From NCBI GenBank assembly GCA_963922775.1, contig CAWUJG010000010.1, positions 1 through 44,449 of the forward strand: a DNA stretch of 44,449 nt, in the 5' to 3' direction. The notes beneath the pieces were generated by a model that worked only from the letters and a program-made list of their open reading frames with translations, did not search any database and had not been told where the DNA came from. This stretch comes from JAHDDH01 sp963922775. GTDB lineage: Bacteria; Bacteroidota; Bacteroidia; Cytophagales; Amoebophilaceae. Position 1 is the stretch's first letter. Each line of letters opens with the position of its first letter. Positions 17,446 to 26,246 of this stretch are shown here, in pieces. A program made the position numbers and the translations under genes.

Positions 17446-18375
17446 ATGCGCGTAGCCGTTATTGATTTAGGAACTAATAAAGTATATCTACTAATAGCTG
17501 ATGTTATTGAAAATCATTACCATATTATAAAAAAAAAAAAAATTTTTTTTGATCATAAAAATAGTTTTAGTGATTTAAATAAGTCAGAAATATCTGAAGA
17601 TATGCTAAAAAAAATTGTTAAAAGTTTTAAAATTTTAAAAGAAATTATTCATGACTATCATGTAGATAAAATACAAGCTAAAGCTACTAGTATGTTGCGT
17701 ACAGCCTCTAATAGGAAAGCCATAGTAGCTACTATACAGCAGATTACTAATATAAAAATAGATATTATTTCAGGAGAAGAAGAAGCACAATATATCTATC
17801 AAGGAGTATGTTTCAATAAAAATATTGTATTGCCTCAAAACAATAATAAAGTGCTTATTGTAGATATTGGAGGAGGAAGTGTTGAGCTTATTATTTGTAA
17901 TAAAGATAAAATTTTTTGGCAAAAGAGCTATGAAATAGGATTAAAAAGGCTTAAATATACTTTTCATCACCATGAACCTATAGCTATTACTTCTATTCAG
18001 ACTATGAACCAATTTTTAACTCAGAAATTACATACATTTCTTCAAGCCATAGCAATGTATGCACCTACAAGGTTAATAGGAACTTCAGGAACTTTTGCTC
18101 ATATTTTAAAAATATATCAAAGTAATTTTTTTATTAAAAATAATAATTCTTTCACATCAATACCAATACAACATTTTAAAGATTTATACTCTATGATTGT
18201 ACCTAAGAATAGAAAAGAAAGGACAAAAATTTTAGGTATATGCGATAACAGAGTAGATATTATTGTAGTAGCTTGTATTTTAATCAATTTTTTTCTCCAA
18301 AAATCAAACATAAATTGTATAGAAAATGCTAGTGGTGCTTTTAGGTTGGGTATTCTATCTCAAATAATTAGATAA
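17446..18375 (+). CDS. Exopolyphosphatase / pppGpp phosphohydrolase family protein
   Basis: 309 aa, the short form typical of Bacteroidota. It has the ASKHA fold phosphate motifs: VIDLGTN at the N-terminus, SGEEEAQYIYQG and VDIGGGSVE, with GTSGTFAHI further on. It would hydrolyse polyphosphate or pppGpp in the cytoplasm; which one cannot be told from sequence. It starts 24 nt after the permease-repressor gene and may be on the same transcript. An A14 run (17529-17542) lies early in the gene; the frame is intact as written. Confidence 0.88.
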   Translation: MRVAVIDLGTNKVYLLIADVIENHYHIIKKKKIFFDHKNSFSDLNKSEISEDMLKKIVKSFKILKEIIHDYHVDKIQAKATSMLRTASNRKAIVATIQQITNIKIDIISGEEEAQYIYQGVCFNKNIVLPQNNNKVLIVDIGGGSVELIICNKDKIFWQKSYEIGLKRLKYTFHHHEPIAITSIQTMNQFLTQKLHTFLQAIAMYAPTRLIGTSGTFAHILKIYQSNFFIKNNNSFTSIPIQHFKDLYSMIVPKNRKERTKILGICDNRVDIIVVACILINFFLQKSNINCIENASGAFRLGILSQIIR

Positions 18376-18720
18376 AAAATATTTCAAAGATACTACTGTT
18401 ATCTCAATAGAATCCTATATAAGAAGATACTTTTTTAAAATTTAGTTATTTTTTGAAAATAATCAGTAGGGAATTTTTTACTATTATAATGTTTTAATGT
18501 ATATAATTAAATTTATATTATAATATAATTAATATAATTTTATATTTTTTTATGTATATTAAAGATCGCTAATGAAATATATTTTGACTGATGGTAAGAT
18601 TTGTTATGTAAACAAAATTGAAATTATAAAATACATAGCACAAATTATTTGTAAAATAACACTTTGATGGTGTTTCTTTACAAGAAGAAGAAATAATATA
18701 ATTTTTTATTTTATTATTGT
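18376..18720. other. Gap with a possible decayed small gene
   Basis: No full gene is visible. A short frame starts at the ATG at 18572 (MKYILTDGKICYVNKIEIIK...) and stops at 18667. Directly beyond, a second frame reads HFDGVSLQEEEII to a stop near 18701. A one-base shift would join them into a protein of about 43 residues. This may be a degraded small gene or chance. Confidence 0.3.
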
Positions 18721-19485
18721 ATGGTTATTACTGTATTAGGCAGTGGAGCATCATTAGGAGTTCCTATCCCTACATGTATTTGTGTTACTTGTACATCTAA
18801 AGATGAAAAAGATAAAAGGCAAAGAAGTTCCCTTTTAATTTCTGTACAAGATAGAAATATTTTAATAGATATAGGTCCTGATTTTAGAGTACAATCTATT
18901 CAAAATAATATTCAACATATAGATGCTATATTGCTTACCCATGAACATCGTGACCATATAGCTGGGCTTGATGATATTAGACCTTTTTATGCCCAAAATC
19001 CTATTCCTTTATATGGCCATATACGTACTTTACAAGCTATAAAAAAACATTTTTACTATTTTTTTACAAGTAAAAAGATAAGTCAAATACTTAAATTAAG
19101 TGCTATATCTGCTCAAGAATCTTTCTTATTATTTTCAGATGCTATGATAACTTGTACACCAATACAAGCTTATCATTATATGTTACCAATATTAGGTTTT
19201 CGCATTCAAGATTTTACTTATATTACAGATGCAAGCATGATTAATGCTCAAGAAATAGAAAAAATAAAAGGTTCAAAAATTTTTATGGTTAATGCTTTAG
19301 GAAAAAACAAACATCATGCACATTTTTCTTTGCAAGAGGCTATAGCATTAGCAAAATATATTAATGCTCCTCAAACTTACTTTACGCATATAAGCCATAA
19401 TATGGGAAATCATCACCTTGTAAATAGCACTCTACCATCTAATATTTTTTTAGCATATGATGGATTAACGTTATCTTTATATTAA
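18721..19485 (+). CDS. MBL-fold metallohydrolase, PhnP-like
   Basis: 254 aa. The metallo-beta-lactamase signature is THEHRDHIAG, with further ligands in the C-terminal half (DASMI and FTHISH). The N-terminal GSGASLGVPIPTC, a nearby Cys pair (C-x2-C) and RQRSSLLI match the PhnP-like branch, which carries an extra structural zinc site. PhnP itself is a cyclic phosphodiesterase, but many Bacteroidota have this protein without a phosphonate pathway, so the substrate is unknown. Its stop overlaps the -7 box upstream of menB. Confidence 0.82.
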   Translation: MVITVLGSGASLGVPIPTCICVTCTSKDEKDKRQRSSLLISVQDRNILIDIGPDFRVQSIQNNIQHIDAILLTHEHRDHIAGLDDIRPFYAQNPIPLYGHIRTLQAIKKHFYYFFTSKKISQILKLSAISAQESFLLFSDAMITCTPIQAYHYMLPILGFRIQDFTYITDASMINAQEIEKIKGSKIFMVNALGKNKHHAHFSLQEAIALAKYINAPQTYFTHISHNMGNHHLVNSTLPSNIFLAYDGLTLSLY

Positions 19486-19490
19486 CTTTG
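19483..19490 (+). promoter_or_regulatory. Bacteroidota -7 box TAACTTTG upstream of menB
   Basis: TAACTTTG fits TAnnTTTG, overlaps the stop codon of the preceding gene and ends 4 nt before the menB ATG. Transcription from it would begin at or next to the ATG, giving a nearly leaderless mRNA. No good TTTG is seen at the -33 position. Confidence 0.35.
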
Positions 19491-19494
19491 TATT

Positions 19495-20322
19495 ATGTTT
19501 AATCAAAATCAACATCTAAAGTCATGGCAGTGGCAAGATATTAAAAAATTTCAACATATTCTTTTTGAAGAGTATAAGGGTATAGCCCGTATTAGTATCA
19601 ATAGGCCTGATGTACACAATGCTTTTACACCTCTTACAGTACAAGAAATGTTAGCAGCTATAGCATATTGTAAGGAAAATGCTAATATAAAAGTAGTTGT
19701 GCTTACTGGTGTTGGAGGAAGAGCCTTTTGTAGTGGGGGAGATCAGCGCTTTAGAGCTAAGGGCGGTTATGCTGATACTCCAGATCAGGAACCTAATTTA
19801 AATGTTTTGGATTTGCAAAAGCAGATCCGTAGTCTTCCTAAGCCAGTAATAGCTGCAGTAGCAGGTTGGGCTATAGGAGGAGGTCATGTATTGCATGTGG
19901 TTTGTGATTTGACTATAGCAGCAGAAAATGCACGTTTTGGCCAAACAGGTCCTAAGGTAGGTAGTTTTGATGGAGGCTTTGGTGCTTCATATTTAGCCCG
20001 TATAGTGGGTCAGAAAAAAGCAAGGGAAATTTGGTTTTTATGTGAACAGTATAATGCTCAAGAAGCATTAAGCATGGGTCTAGTAAATACTGTAGTACCT
20101 TTAAACGATTTAGAAAAAACATATATTGCTTGGGCAGAAAAGATTATGGAGAAAAGTCCTTTAGCCATCCGATTGCTCAAATCCGCATTTAATGCAGAGC
20201 TCGATGGTCAAGCAGGTATTCAGGAGTTAGCAGGAAATGCTACACATTTGTATTATTTATCTGACGAAGCCCAGGAAGGAAAAAAGGCATTCTTAGAAAA
20301 AAGAAAGCCAATTTTTGATTGA
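19495..20322 (+). CDS. menB: 1,4-dihydroxy-2-naphthoyl-CoA synthase
   Basis: 275 aa, normal length. This crotonase-fold enzyme closes the naphthoquinone ring from o-succinylbenzoyl-CoA in menaquinone synthesis. Diagnostic sequences are INRPDVHNAF, FCSGGDQ, GWAIGGGHVLHVVCDLTIAA (oxyanion hole) and GQTGPKVGSFDGGFG, followed by the C-terminal LYYLSDEAQEGKKAF. menC lies at 42975; other men genes are not in the window. Together with ctaB it suggests a menaquinone-based respiratory chain. It is probably a single-gene transcript. Confidence 0.96.
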   Translation: MFNQNQHLKSWQWQDIKKFQHILFEEYKGIARISINRPDVHNAFTPLTVQEMLAAIAYCKENANIKVVVLTGVGGRAFCSGGDQRFRAKGGYADTPDQEPNLNVLDLQKQIRSLPKPVIAAVAGWAIGGGHVLHVVCDLTIAAENARFGQTGPKVGSFDGGFGASYLARIVGQKKAREIWFLCEQYNAQEALSMGLVNTVVPLNDLEKTYIAWAEKIMEKSPLAIRLLKSAFNAELDGQAGIQELAGNATHLYYLSDEAQEGKKAFLEKRKPIFD

Positions 20323-20803
20323 TTTAAAAAACTATTTTTTATTTTTTTTATTTGGACATATAAAAGAATAAGTTTTTCTGTAGATCTATCAGGCATATTT
20401 TAACTGTCAAATTTTTTGAGTTGACATTCATTCATCTAAGTCAGAAAAAAGGATTCTTTTGACAAAAAATAAAATTAAAGTTATTAGTTATAGGCTTGTA
20501 ACTTATACTACTACTATTATGTTGATTATTTGAATGTACATTTACATCATTACCCATTCAAGTTATTATTACCATGACCATTTGCATGTATACTTAGTTT
20601 AAGTGAATATAGACTATTATTTTTTTTATAATGTGTTTGTTTCGATCATGCTTTATTGAAGTAGCTGCTATAGCAGATAATACGAAAATTTTTAATTTAT
20701 TCCTAATTGGTTAAATTTATGGTTAAAAGAAATAAAAGGAATTTTACTATGCATAAATACAGTGAAAAATATTATGTATAAGAATTTTATAGGTTTCAAT
20801 TTT
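20323..20803. other. Gene-poor gap after menB
   Basis: About 480 nt without a convincing gene. It begins with an A/T hairpin (AAAAAACTATTTTTT, around 20326-20340) that could terminate menB transcription. Near 20606-20616 it contains ATATAGACTAT, a half-site of the palindrome at 14194. A 27-codon frame from about 20631 has no recognisable product. It is probably a decayed accessory segment, in keeping with the nuclease gene fragment beside it. Confidence 0.5.
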
Positions 20804-21079
20804 TTAATTGAATTTTTCAGCAATTATTTCTTCTATATCATGTAAAGATAAGCCCGTAATTTCTGCTACTTGATCTGATGACATTCCTTTTTCTAAAAGA
20901 TTTTTTGCAATGCTTTTTTGGGTAGATGCTATGCCTTTTTCCATTCCTATTTCAATATATTTATCTTTTTTATACTCTTCTATTGCATAATTATCTCTTA
21001 TCTCTTTTTCTATCTTTTCATAGGCCAACAACTCAGATTTACTCCAATTATGTTCTTCTAAGGCATAAAATGCTTGCTT
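20804..21079 (-). pseudogene. 3' fragment of an Rpn-family nuclease gene
   Basis: The frame encodes only the C-terminal part of the nuclease at 2506-3399 (KQAFYALEEHNWSKSELLAY onward) and has no start codon of its own. 255 nt (20825-21079) match the full copy with one mismatch. The nuclease core is absent. It ends IIAEKFN instead of IFSKN. The upstream edge of the fragment falls inside the stop codon of ctaB. Confidence 0.9.
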
Positions 21080-21950
21080 ACAATTTATCTATTAAATAAA
21101 TAATTTGCACAAGAGGTAAATATAAAAAAGAGCTAAACATAATTGTAAGAGCTATATTCCGTTGATCATGTTTTACAAAAACAATAATAGGCCATAAAAA
21201 CAGTAAATTAAAAATTGAAACTAATATTGCTGATACATATCCTGTAACACCCAATTGTGCTGGTAATAATCCACAAGGTATTAATAATAGCGTATATCCT
21301 ACCATTTGTAATGCTACCATTTTATGATTTCCTTGCATAGGTAGAAGTTTAAAACCTGCTTTTTTATAGTCTGCTTTTCCTAGCCAGGCTATAGACCAAA
21401 AATGAGGAAATTGCCATATAAATTGTAGTAAAAAAAGTGTGAACCCTAAAGAGGAAAATTCATTATGTACAGCCACACAACCTATAAGAGGGGGAAGGGC
21501 ACCAGGAATAGCTCCTATGCATACAGCTATGGGAGTAATTTTTTTGCAGGGAGTATAGATTAATATATAGATTATAAATGATATTAAACTGAGTAAAATA
21601 ACTAAAATATTAGTAGAAATATATAGGCTATATAATCCTAAAACTGTCATAGTTATAGCACAAAGGTATGCCTGTGGTAAAGTTAAAGTTTTTGTAGGAA
21701 GTGGTCTATTTTTTGTTCTTTCCATTATTTTGTCAGTTTTTTTTTCTATAATTTGGTTAAAAGCACTTGCACCACCTGCTATGCAAAAGGATCCTAAGCA
21801 AAAAATAAAAAAATGAAGATCAAAAATAAAGGGATGGGCTGCTAAAGCATAGCCAAAACCTGCAGAAAATGAAACTACTAAGGATAATCTTACCTTGAGT
21901 AAGGTCAGGTAAGGCTTTAGGTATGATTGTAATATCATAAAGTTAGGCAT
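21078..21950 (-). CDS. ctaB: Protoheme IX farnesyltransferase (heme O synthase)
   Basis: 290 aa UbiA-family membrane prenyltransferase with about eight hydrophobic segments. The first Asp-rich region is NQIIEKKTDKIMERTKNRPL, the second lies in the WLGKADYKKAGFKLLP region. IYTPCKKITPIAVCIGAIPG and QFIWQFPHFWSIAWLG are specific to CtaB/CyoE rather than MenA. It converts heme B to heme O for heme-copper oxidases. The last two bases of its TAA stop are the first two bases of the duplicated nuclease segment, so its 3' end was probably set by that insertion. Confidence 0.95.
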   Translation of the reverse strand: MPNFMILQSYLKPYLTLLKVRLSLVVSFSAGFGYALAAHPFIFDLHFFIFCLGSFCIAGGASAFNQIIEKKTDKIMERTKNRPLPTKTLTLPQAYLCAITMTVLGLYSLYISTNILVILLSLISFIIYILIYTPCKKITPIAVCIGAIPGALPPLIGCVAVHNEFSSLGFTLFLLQFIWQFPHFWSIAWLGKADYKKAGFKLLPMQGNHKMVALQMVGYTLLLIPCGLLPAQLGVTGYVSAILVSIFNLLFLWPIIVFVKHDQRNIALTIMFSSFLYLPLVQIIYLIDKL

Positions 21951-22279
21951 GTATTTAATTAAAGCTATAATTCAGTGTTTATTGAATAGTATCATTTGTA
22001 ATGGTTGTATACTAAAATCTTGCTTATTGGTTATAATATTTTTTTTAATAGAATTTTATTTCATTGAATATTGATCTTAAAAATCAAAAACATCAAATTA
22101 GCCATAATTTTTTGTTATTTGATTATATTCTTTCAAAAATTTTACTTTATAGATATTTTTTGTTTTAACATCTATTTTATTGCCTAATTAAAGTGATCAT
22201 ATTATTTTTTGTTAATTTTATTTATAATAAAATTTAACTATATTTCTTTAAAAGAAAGATATAATTAAATCTAATTTTT
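21951..22279. other. Divergent intergenic gap, ctaB / lipoprotein cluster
   Basis: About 330 nt separating ctaB (minus) and the first lipoprotein gene (plus). I see no ORF, tRNA or clear TAnnTTTG box in either direction. Promoters for both must lie here but cannot be placed. Confidence 0.5.
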
Positions 22280-23923
22280 ATGAAAAAATTTTTTTTAGTC
22301 CTAATTTTATGTTGTATTGTTTTTGGATGTAAAACAGTACATGAAAAACACACAGTACTAAACCTGTCATTAACAGGTAAAACACAGGATAATACTAAAA
22401 AATGGGTTGATATACAAAATGGAAGAAATTATACATTAAATCATGCTCATTATCAAACACAAGCCATTATTTCAAATTCAGGACATGAAGTCTTCTTTTT
22501 TCAGAAGCAGAATAAGTGGTTTGCAATTGTAAATGAAAAACAACCTACAGGTAATTATAAAAGATGGATTCTTCCTGTCATATATCCAATATATTATTCC
22601 CAAAAAAAAGATAATCAATCTTTTTTGCCAACATATACAGTAGAAAAAATTTTACAACTATCACCACAAGAACAAAAATCAGTAATACACATTATGTTAC
22701 CCAAAATAGGTGAACATGAAGGCTTTGTATTAATTGGTAAACAAGGATTACAAGGAGGTGGAGTGAGATGGAAGCAGGTAGGTGTTATAACAGCTAATGT
22801 TGCTATAGGTGTAGCACTTGGTGTAGCAACTGGTGGAGTAACAAATTTGATGCAAGGTATGCTATTTTGTGCATCTAAAAATATAACTAGCCATATTATT
22901 AGTAATACAGTAAGAGGATTAATATATGGTGTTAGTTATGTAGTAGATGATTCAAAAAAAAATAAAAATGCAAAAAGGAGAAGAGAAGCACGCAATAAAG
23001 CGAGAAAAAAAATTAATGAATTTACTTCCAAGTCTGATAAAGAAATTAAAACGCTTGTCTCAGAACTTAATAAAATAACTACACCAATTGAATACCAAAA
23101 ATATACATATGTAGTAAATAAATTTGATGGCCTTTTGGCTAAGTTCGATGATATAATAGATGATTATAAATCTTGGAAAAAAAATAGTGATATTTTTGAA
23201 AGTGACAGAAAAGAGATAGAAGATAAAATTTCATTAAAAAAACAGGAAGAAGCAATATTACAAAAAGCTAAAAAAGCCTTTCAAGAAAAGGCAAAAAAAC
23301 AGGTATTAGCAGCTTTGGATGGATGTGAAAAAAGTATGGAACCTAAGATGAAAAAAATTTACAAAAATTACGAAACAATTATGGCCAATATCAATGGCCA
23401 AAATATAGAAGAAACTATAAAAAATTTTAACGAAAATACTCCTATTATATCACTCCAAGAACAGATAAGCGTTATAGAAAAATTTAAAGAAGAGCCTGCT
23501 TTACAAATGCAGAAAGAAGATCGTGAAAAGATAGATGCTATTATAAATAGAAAAAAAGAAATAATTGATAAAGTACAAAATTGTTTAGATATTATAAAAG
23601 AAGCTAAAAAAAATAATAATTCAACAAAATTCCAAGAAATTTTAGATAATGATGATATTTTTAAAGCAGTTAAACACGGATTTTTGCCTTTAATCAAATA
23701 CTTTTTCATAAGTAATAAAGTAAGTATTAATAAAAAGCAACAGCGGTTAGGCAATACATCCTTACACATAGCTGTTAAGAGACAATATATTTTAATTATT
23801 AAATATTTATTATCTAATAATGCAGATCCTACAATACAAAATAGAAGAAAAAAAACTCCTTATGATTTAGCCAAAGAATCAGGAGATCCAGAAATTATAC
23901 AATTATTTGAAAATAGTAAATAA
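22280..23923 (+). CDS. Lipoprotein with Gly-rich hydrophobic segment, coiled coil and C-terminal ankyrin repeats
   Basis: 547 aa. The lipoprotein signal has its lipobox at VFGC (Cys17). Residues about 60-165 form a module (SGH, later VEKILQL, then LQGGGVRW) that recurs in the third gene of this cluster. Residues about 165-222 are hydrophobic and Gly/Ala-rich (ANVAIGVALGVATGGV), a possible membrane-inserting segment. Residues about 225-455 are strongly charged and predicted coiled coil. The C-terminus (about 458-547) holds three ankyrin repeats (GNTSLHIAVK, KKTPYDLAKE). No enzyme motif is recognised. The next gene follows after 24 nt. The layout suggests an exported, host-facing or surface protein. 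Confidence 0.75.
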   Translation: MKKFFLVLILCCIVFGCKTVHEKHTVLNLSLTGKTQDNTKKWVDIQNGRNYTLNHAHYQTQAIISNSGHEVFFFQKQNKWFAIVNEKQPTGNYKRWILPVIYPIYYSQKKDNQSFLPTYTVEKILQLSPQEQKSVIHIMLPKIGEHEGFVLIGKQGLQGGGVRWKQVGVITANVAIGVALGVATGGVTNLMQGMLFCASKNITSHIISNTVRGLIYGVSYVVDDSKKNKNAKRRREARNKARKKINEFTSKSDKEIKTLVSELNKITTPIEYQKYTYVVNKFDGLLAKFDDIIDDYKSWKKNSDIFESDRKEIEDKISLKKQEEAILQKAKKAFQEKAKKQVLAALDGCEKSMEPKMKKIYKNYETIMANINGQNIEETIKNFNENTPIISLQEQISVIEKFKEEPALQMQKEDREKIDAIINRKKEIIDKVQNCLDIIKEAKKNNNSTKFQEILDNDDIFKAVKHGFLPLIKYFFISNKVSINKKQQRLGNTSLHIAVKRQYILIIKYLLSNNADPTIQNRRKKTPYDLAKESGDPEIIQLFENSK

Positions 23924-23947
23924 AAAATATAATATATCTACATAATT

Positions 23948-26233
23948 ATGAAAAAAATACAATCAACGATAATACTACCTATAATCACATGTATATTTTT
24001 AACCACTTGTAGCAAAAAAAAGCAAAATATACTACACGAAAAACAATTAAAAGTAAGTATAATGTCTAGTTCTGATTCTGAATTAAATATTCATGATGCA
24101 GCTATTCAAGGGAATATATCAGCTGTTCAAGATTCAATATCCAAAGGTATCAATATCAATTTACAGGATGCACAAAAATATACACCACTAGCCCGAGCAT
24201 CTTATCATGGGCATTTGCATATAGTAAAGTATTTGGTAGAAAAAGGTGCAGATAAAAATATTAAAGAATTACATGATTATACTCCTCTAGATATTGCTGT
24301 TTGGCAAAATCATTTGCCTATTGTACAATATTTAGTAGAAAAGAATGCTAATAAGGCGTGTCAAGATAATAATGGTTATACGCCTTTACATACTGCTGCT
24401 TGGAAAGGCTATTTAGATATTGTAGTTTATCTTTTAAAAAATAGTGTGCAAAAAGAGGCTCTAGATTTACAAAAAAATACACCTTTGCATATTGCTGCAG
24501 CTTATGGTCATCTTTTAGTAGTACAATATTTAGTAGAAAAATCTGGAGTAATGATTGAGCCACAAAATAGTAATAATGAAACCCCTCTTATGCTTGCACA
24601 AAAAAATAATCATGAAGATGTAGTAGAGTATTTAAGTAAAAAACAAAAATTAAAGGCGCAGATGAAGGAAAAATTTCATGAACTACTAGTTCATGAATTA
24701 GAAAATCCATTGATACAAGCTGATATGAAAAATATCATTAATTATTTAAATATTCCACCTGTAGATTGGAAACATTTTTCTAAAAGGATCATAAAACATA
24801 TGGAAAAAAATCAACATGAAAATAAAATATCAGAAAAAAATTTAGATGACCCTATTTTACAACAAAAAGTCAATGAATTTTTAGAAGGATTTGCTCAAGT
24901 ATTAGAAAAACCAACATTTGAAGTTCCTAATACAGTAAAAAAAGATCTATTACAATTTTCACTTGAATCATTACGGCCACATGCTGCATTATTTATAAAA
25001 AATTTAGAAGAATTAGCAAAAGAATATCAATATGATGCTATTCCTTTATCACCAGATCTTATACAAGACAGTGAAAATATTTTAGATAAAATTAACCAAC
25101 AACCTATAAATAAAAATGTATATCCTATCCCAGAAAAAACAGATTCTAAATCTAAATATCGAATAGAAAAAAGGTTTCGTCTATATAAAACGGGATTATT
25201 TTCTGTAAGGAATATACAATTTGATATAGAAGATATACAAGAAAATATAAATTTTTTAAAAGATGAATTAAATAACTGTCCATCTAATACACCATTACCA
25301 TATACCTTACAAAAAGAAATACAAGAAATTATTCAAGAAATAGATATGCTAAATGAAAAAATACATCCCCATTATCGTTATTTAAGATCTATATTACAGC
25401 ATACAGGTTTTGATTATAAAAATAAGGAAACAATTAATCGCCTAGTATTTGATCAGCTTAATAAAAATAAAGTTTTAAAACGTAATAAATCCGTAGAAAT
25501 TTTAAACAATAATAATGTAGAAAATCATGTACATTTTAAAAAGATGCACCAATTAAGGCAATTATATGAAGAACAAACAAAACAATATTTATCAGTAAAA
25601 AAAGCATATCAAGATACCCAAAAATTTATCTCTGATTTAAATAAAACAAAAATACAACTGATAGCATCAGTAAGATTATGTGGATATAATCCATATAAAA
25701 TTATATATCCTATGCAAAGAAGAGCGAAAAGTTTAGACAAAAGCAATAACACATCGTCTCAAAAACTACATTACAAAAATAACCATTGGTATAATCAAAT
25801 GCTAGAAAAAGATTATAATTTATCCCAGCTCAAACAATATCTTACGCAGCATTTTATATATGCTACAGATAAAAAAAGTAAAACATATTGTCAGGCTATT
25901 CAAAAATATTTGGCAATGCCGCAGTATAATATGTTAAAGGATATCGGTCATACTAATCATATTTTACAATCTCCTTTACAAGCCATAACATGGTCTGTTG
26001 GTAAAAATTCAAAAACACATTATCAAGATTTTATTCTCTATTTAGAAAAATTAAAAAATTTTGTGCAATTTTTAGAAAATCATCCTGACATAACAGCTGA
26101 TATATTATACCAATCTATATTAGAAAGTATAAATCAATGTTATGATACTAAATTTGAAGCAACACAATTATCTTTAATAAAGAAGAATTTATTTCAACTA
26201 AAAAAGTCATGTAATAAATTGATTAATAAATAA
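23948..26233 (+). CDS. Ankyrin-repeat lipoprotein with long C-terminal helical region
   Basis: 761 aa. The lipobox is LTTC (Cys21). Residues about 46-231 form six ankyrin repeats with the TPLHxAA consensus (YTPLHTAAWKGY, NTPLHIAAAYGH). The remaining 520 residues are helical and charged without a recognised domain. A segment around residues 413-440 (NIQFDIEDIQENINFLKDEL) resembles NVKYDLEDIEDFIDILEEEK in the next gene, so those two proteins share a module. Ankyrin repeats bind proteins and are common in effectors of intracellular bacteria. It sits between two related lipoprotein genes with gaps of 24 and 13 nt, indicating one operon. Confidence 0.8.
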   Translation: MKKIQSTIILPIITCIFLTTCSKKKQNILHEKQLKVSIMSSSDSELNIHDAAIQGNISAVQDSISKGININLQDAQKYTPLARASYHGHLHIVKYLVEKGADKNIKELHDYTPLDIAVWQNHLPIVQYLVEKNANKACQDNNGYTPLHTAAWKGYLDIVVYLLKNSVQKEALDLQKNTPLHIAAAYGHLLVVQYLVEKSGVMIEPQNSNNETPLMLAQKNNHEDVVEYLSKKQKLKAQMKEKFHELLVHELENPLIQADMKNIINYLNIPPVDWKHFSKRIIKHMEKNQHENKISEKNLDDPILQQKVNEFLEGFAQVLEKPTFEVPNTVKKDLLQFSLESLRPHAALFIKNLEELAKEYQYDAIPLSPDLIQDSENILDKINQQPINKNVYPIPEKTDSKSKYRIEKRFRLYKTGLFSVRNIQFDIEDIQENINFLKDELNNCPSNTPLPYTLQKEIQEIIQEIDMLNEKIHPHYRYLRSILQHTGFDYKNKETINRLVFDQLNKNKVLKRNKSVEILNNNNVENHVHFKKMHQLRQLYEEQTKQYLSVKKAYQDTQKFISDLNKTKIQLIASVRLCGYNPYKIIYPMQRRAKSLDKSNNTSSQKLHYKNNHWYNQMLEKDYNLSQLKQYLTQHFIYATDKKSKTYCQAIQKYLAMPQYNMLKDIGHTNHILQSPLQAITWSVGKNSKTHYQDFILYLEKLKNFVQFLENHPDITADILYQSILESINQCYDTKFEATQLSLIKKNLFQLKKSCNKLINK

Positions 26234-26246
26234 ATATGTAGGGGTT

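Noticed and set aside
20326..20340. Strong terminator after menB
   Set aside because: The stem AAAAAA/TTTTTT is pure A/T and weak, so I mention it only within the gap entry.
21078..21950. UbiA-family gene considered as menA because of menB and menC
   Set aside because: The motifs (NxxExxxDxxMxRTxxRPLP, YTPCKK, QFPHFWSIAWLGKADYKKAG) are those of heme O synthase, not of DHNA prenyltransferase.
23368..23769. 133-codon open frame on the minus strand inside the first cluster lipoprotein
   Set aside because: It lies opposite a strongly coding frame with signal peptide and ankyrin repeats, is hydrophobic as expected from antisense of Lys/Glu-rich sequence, and shows no motif.
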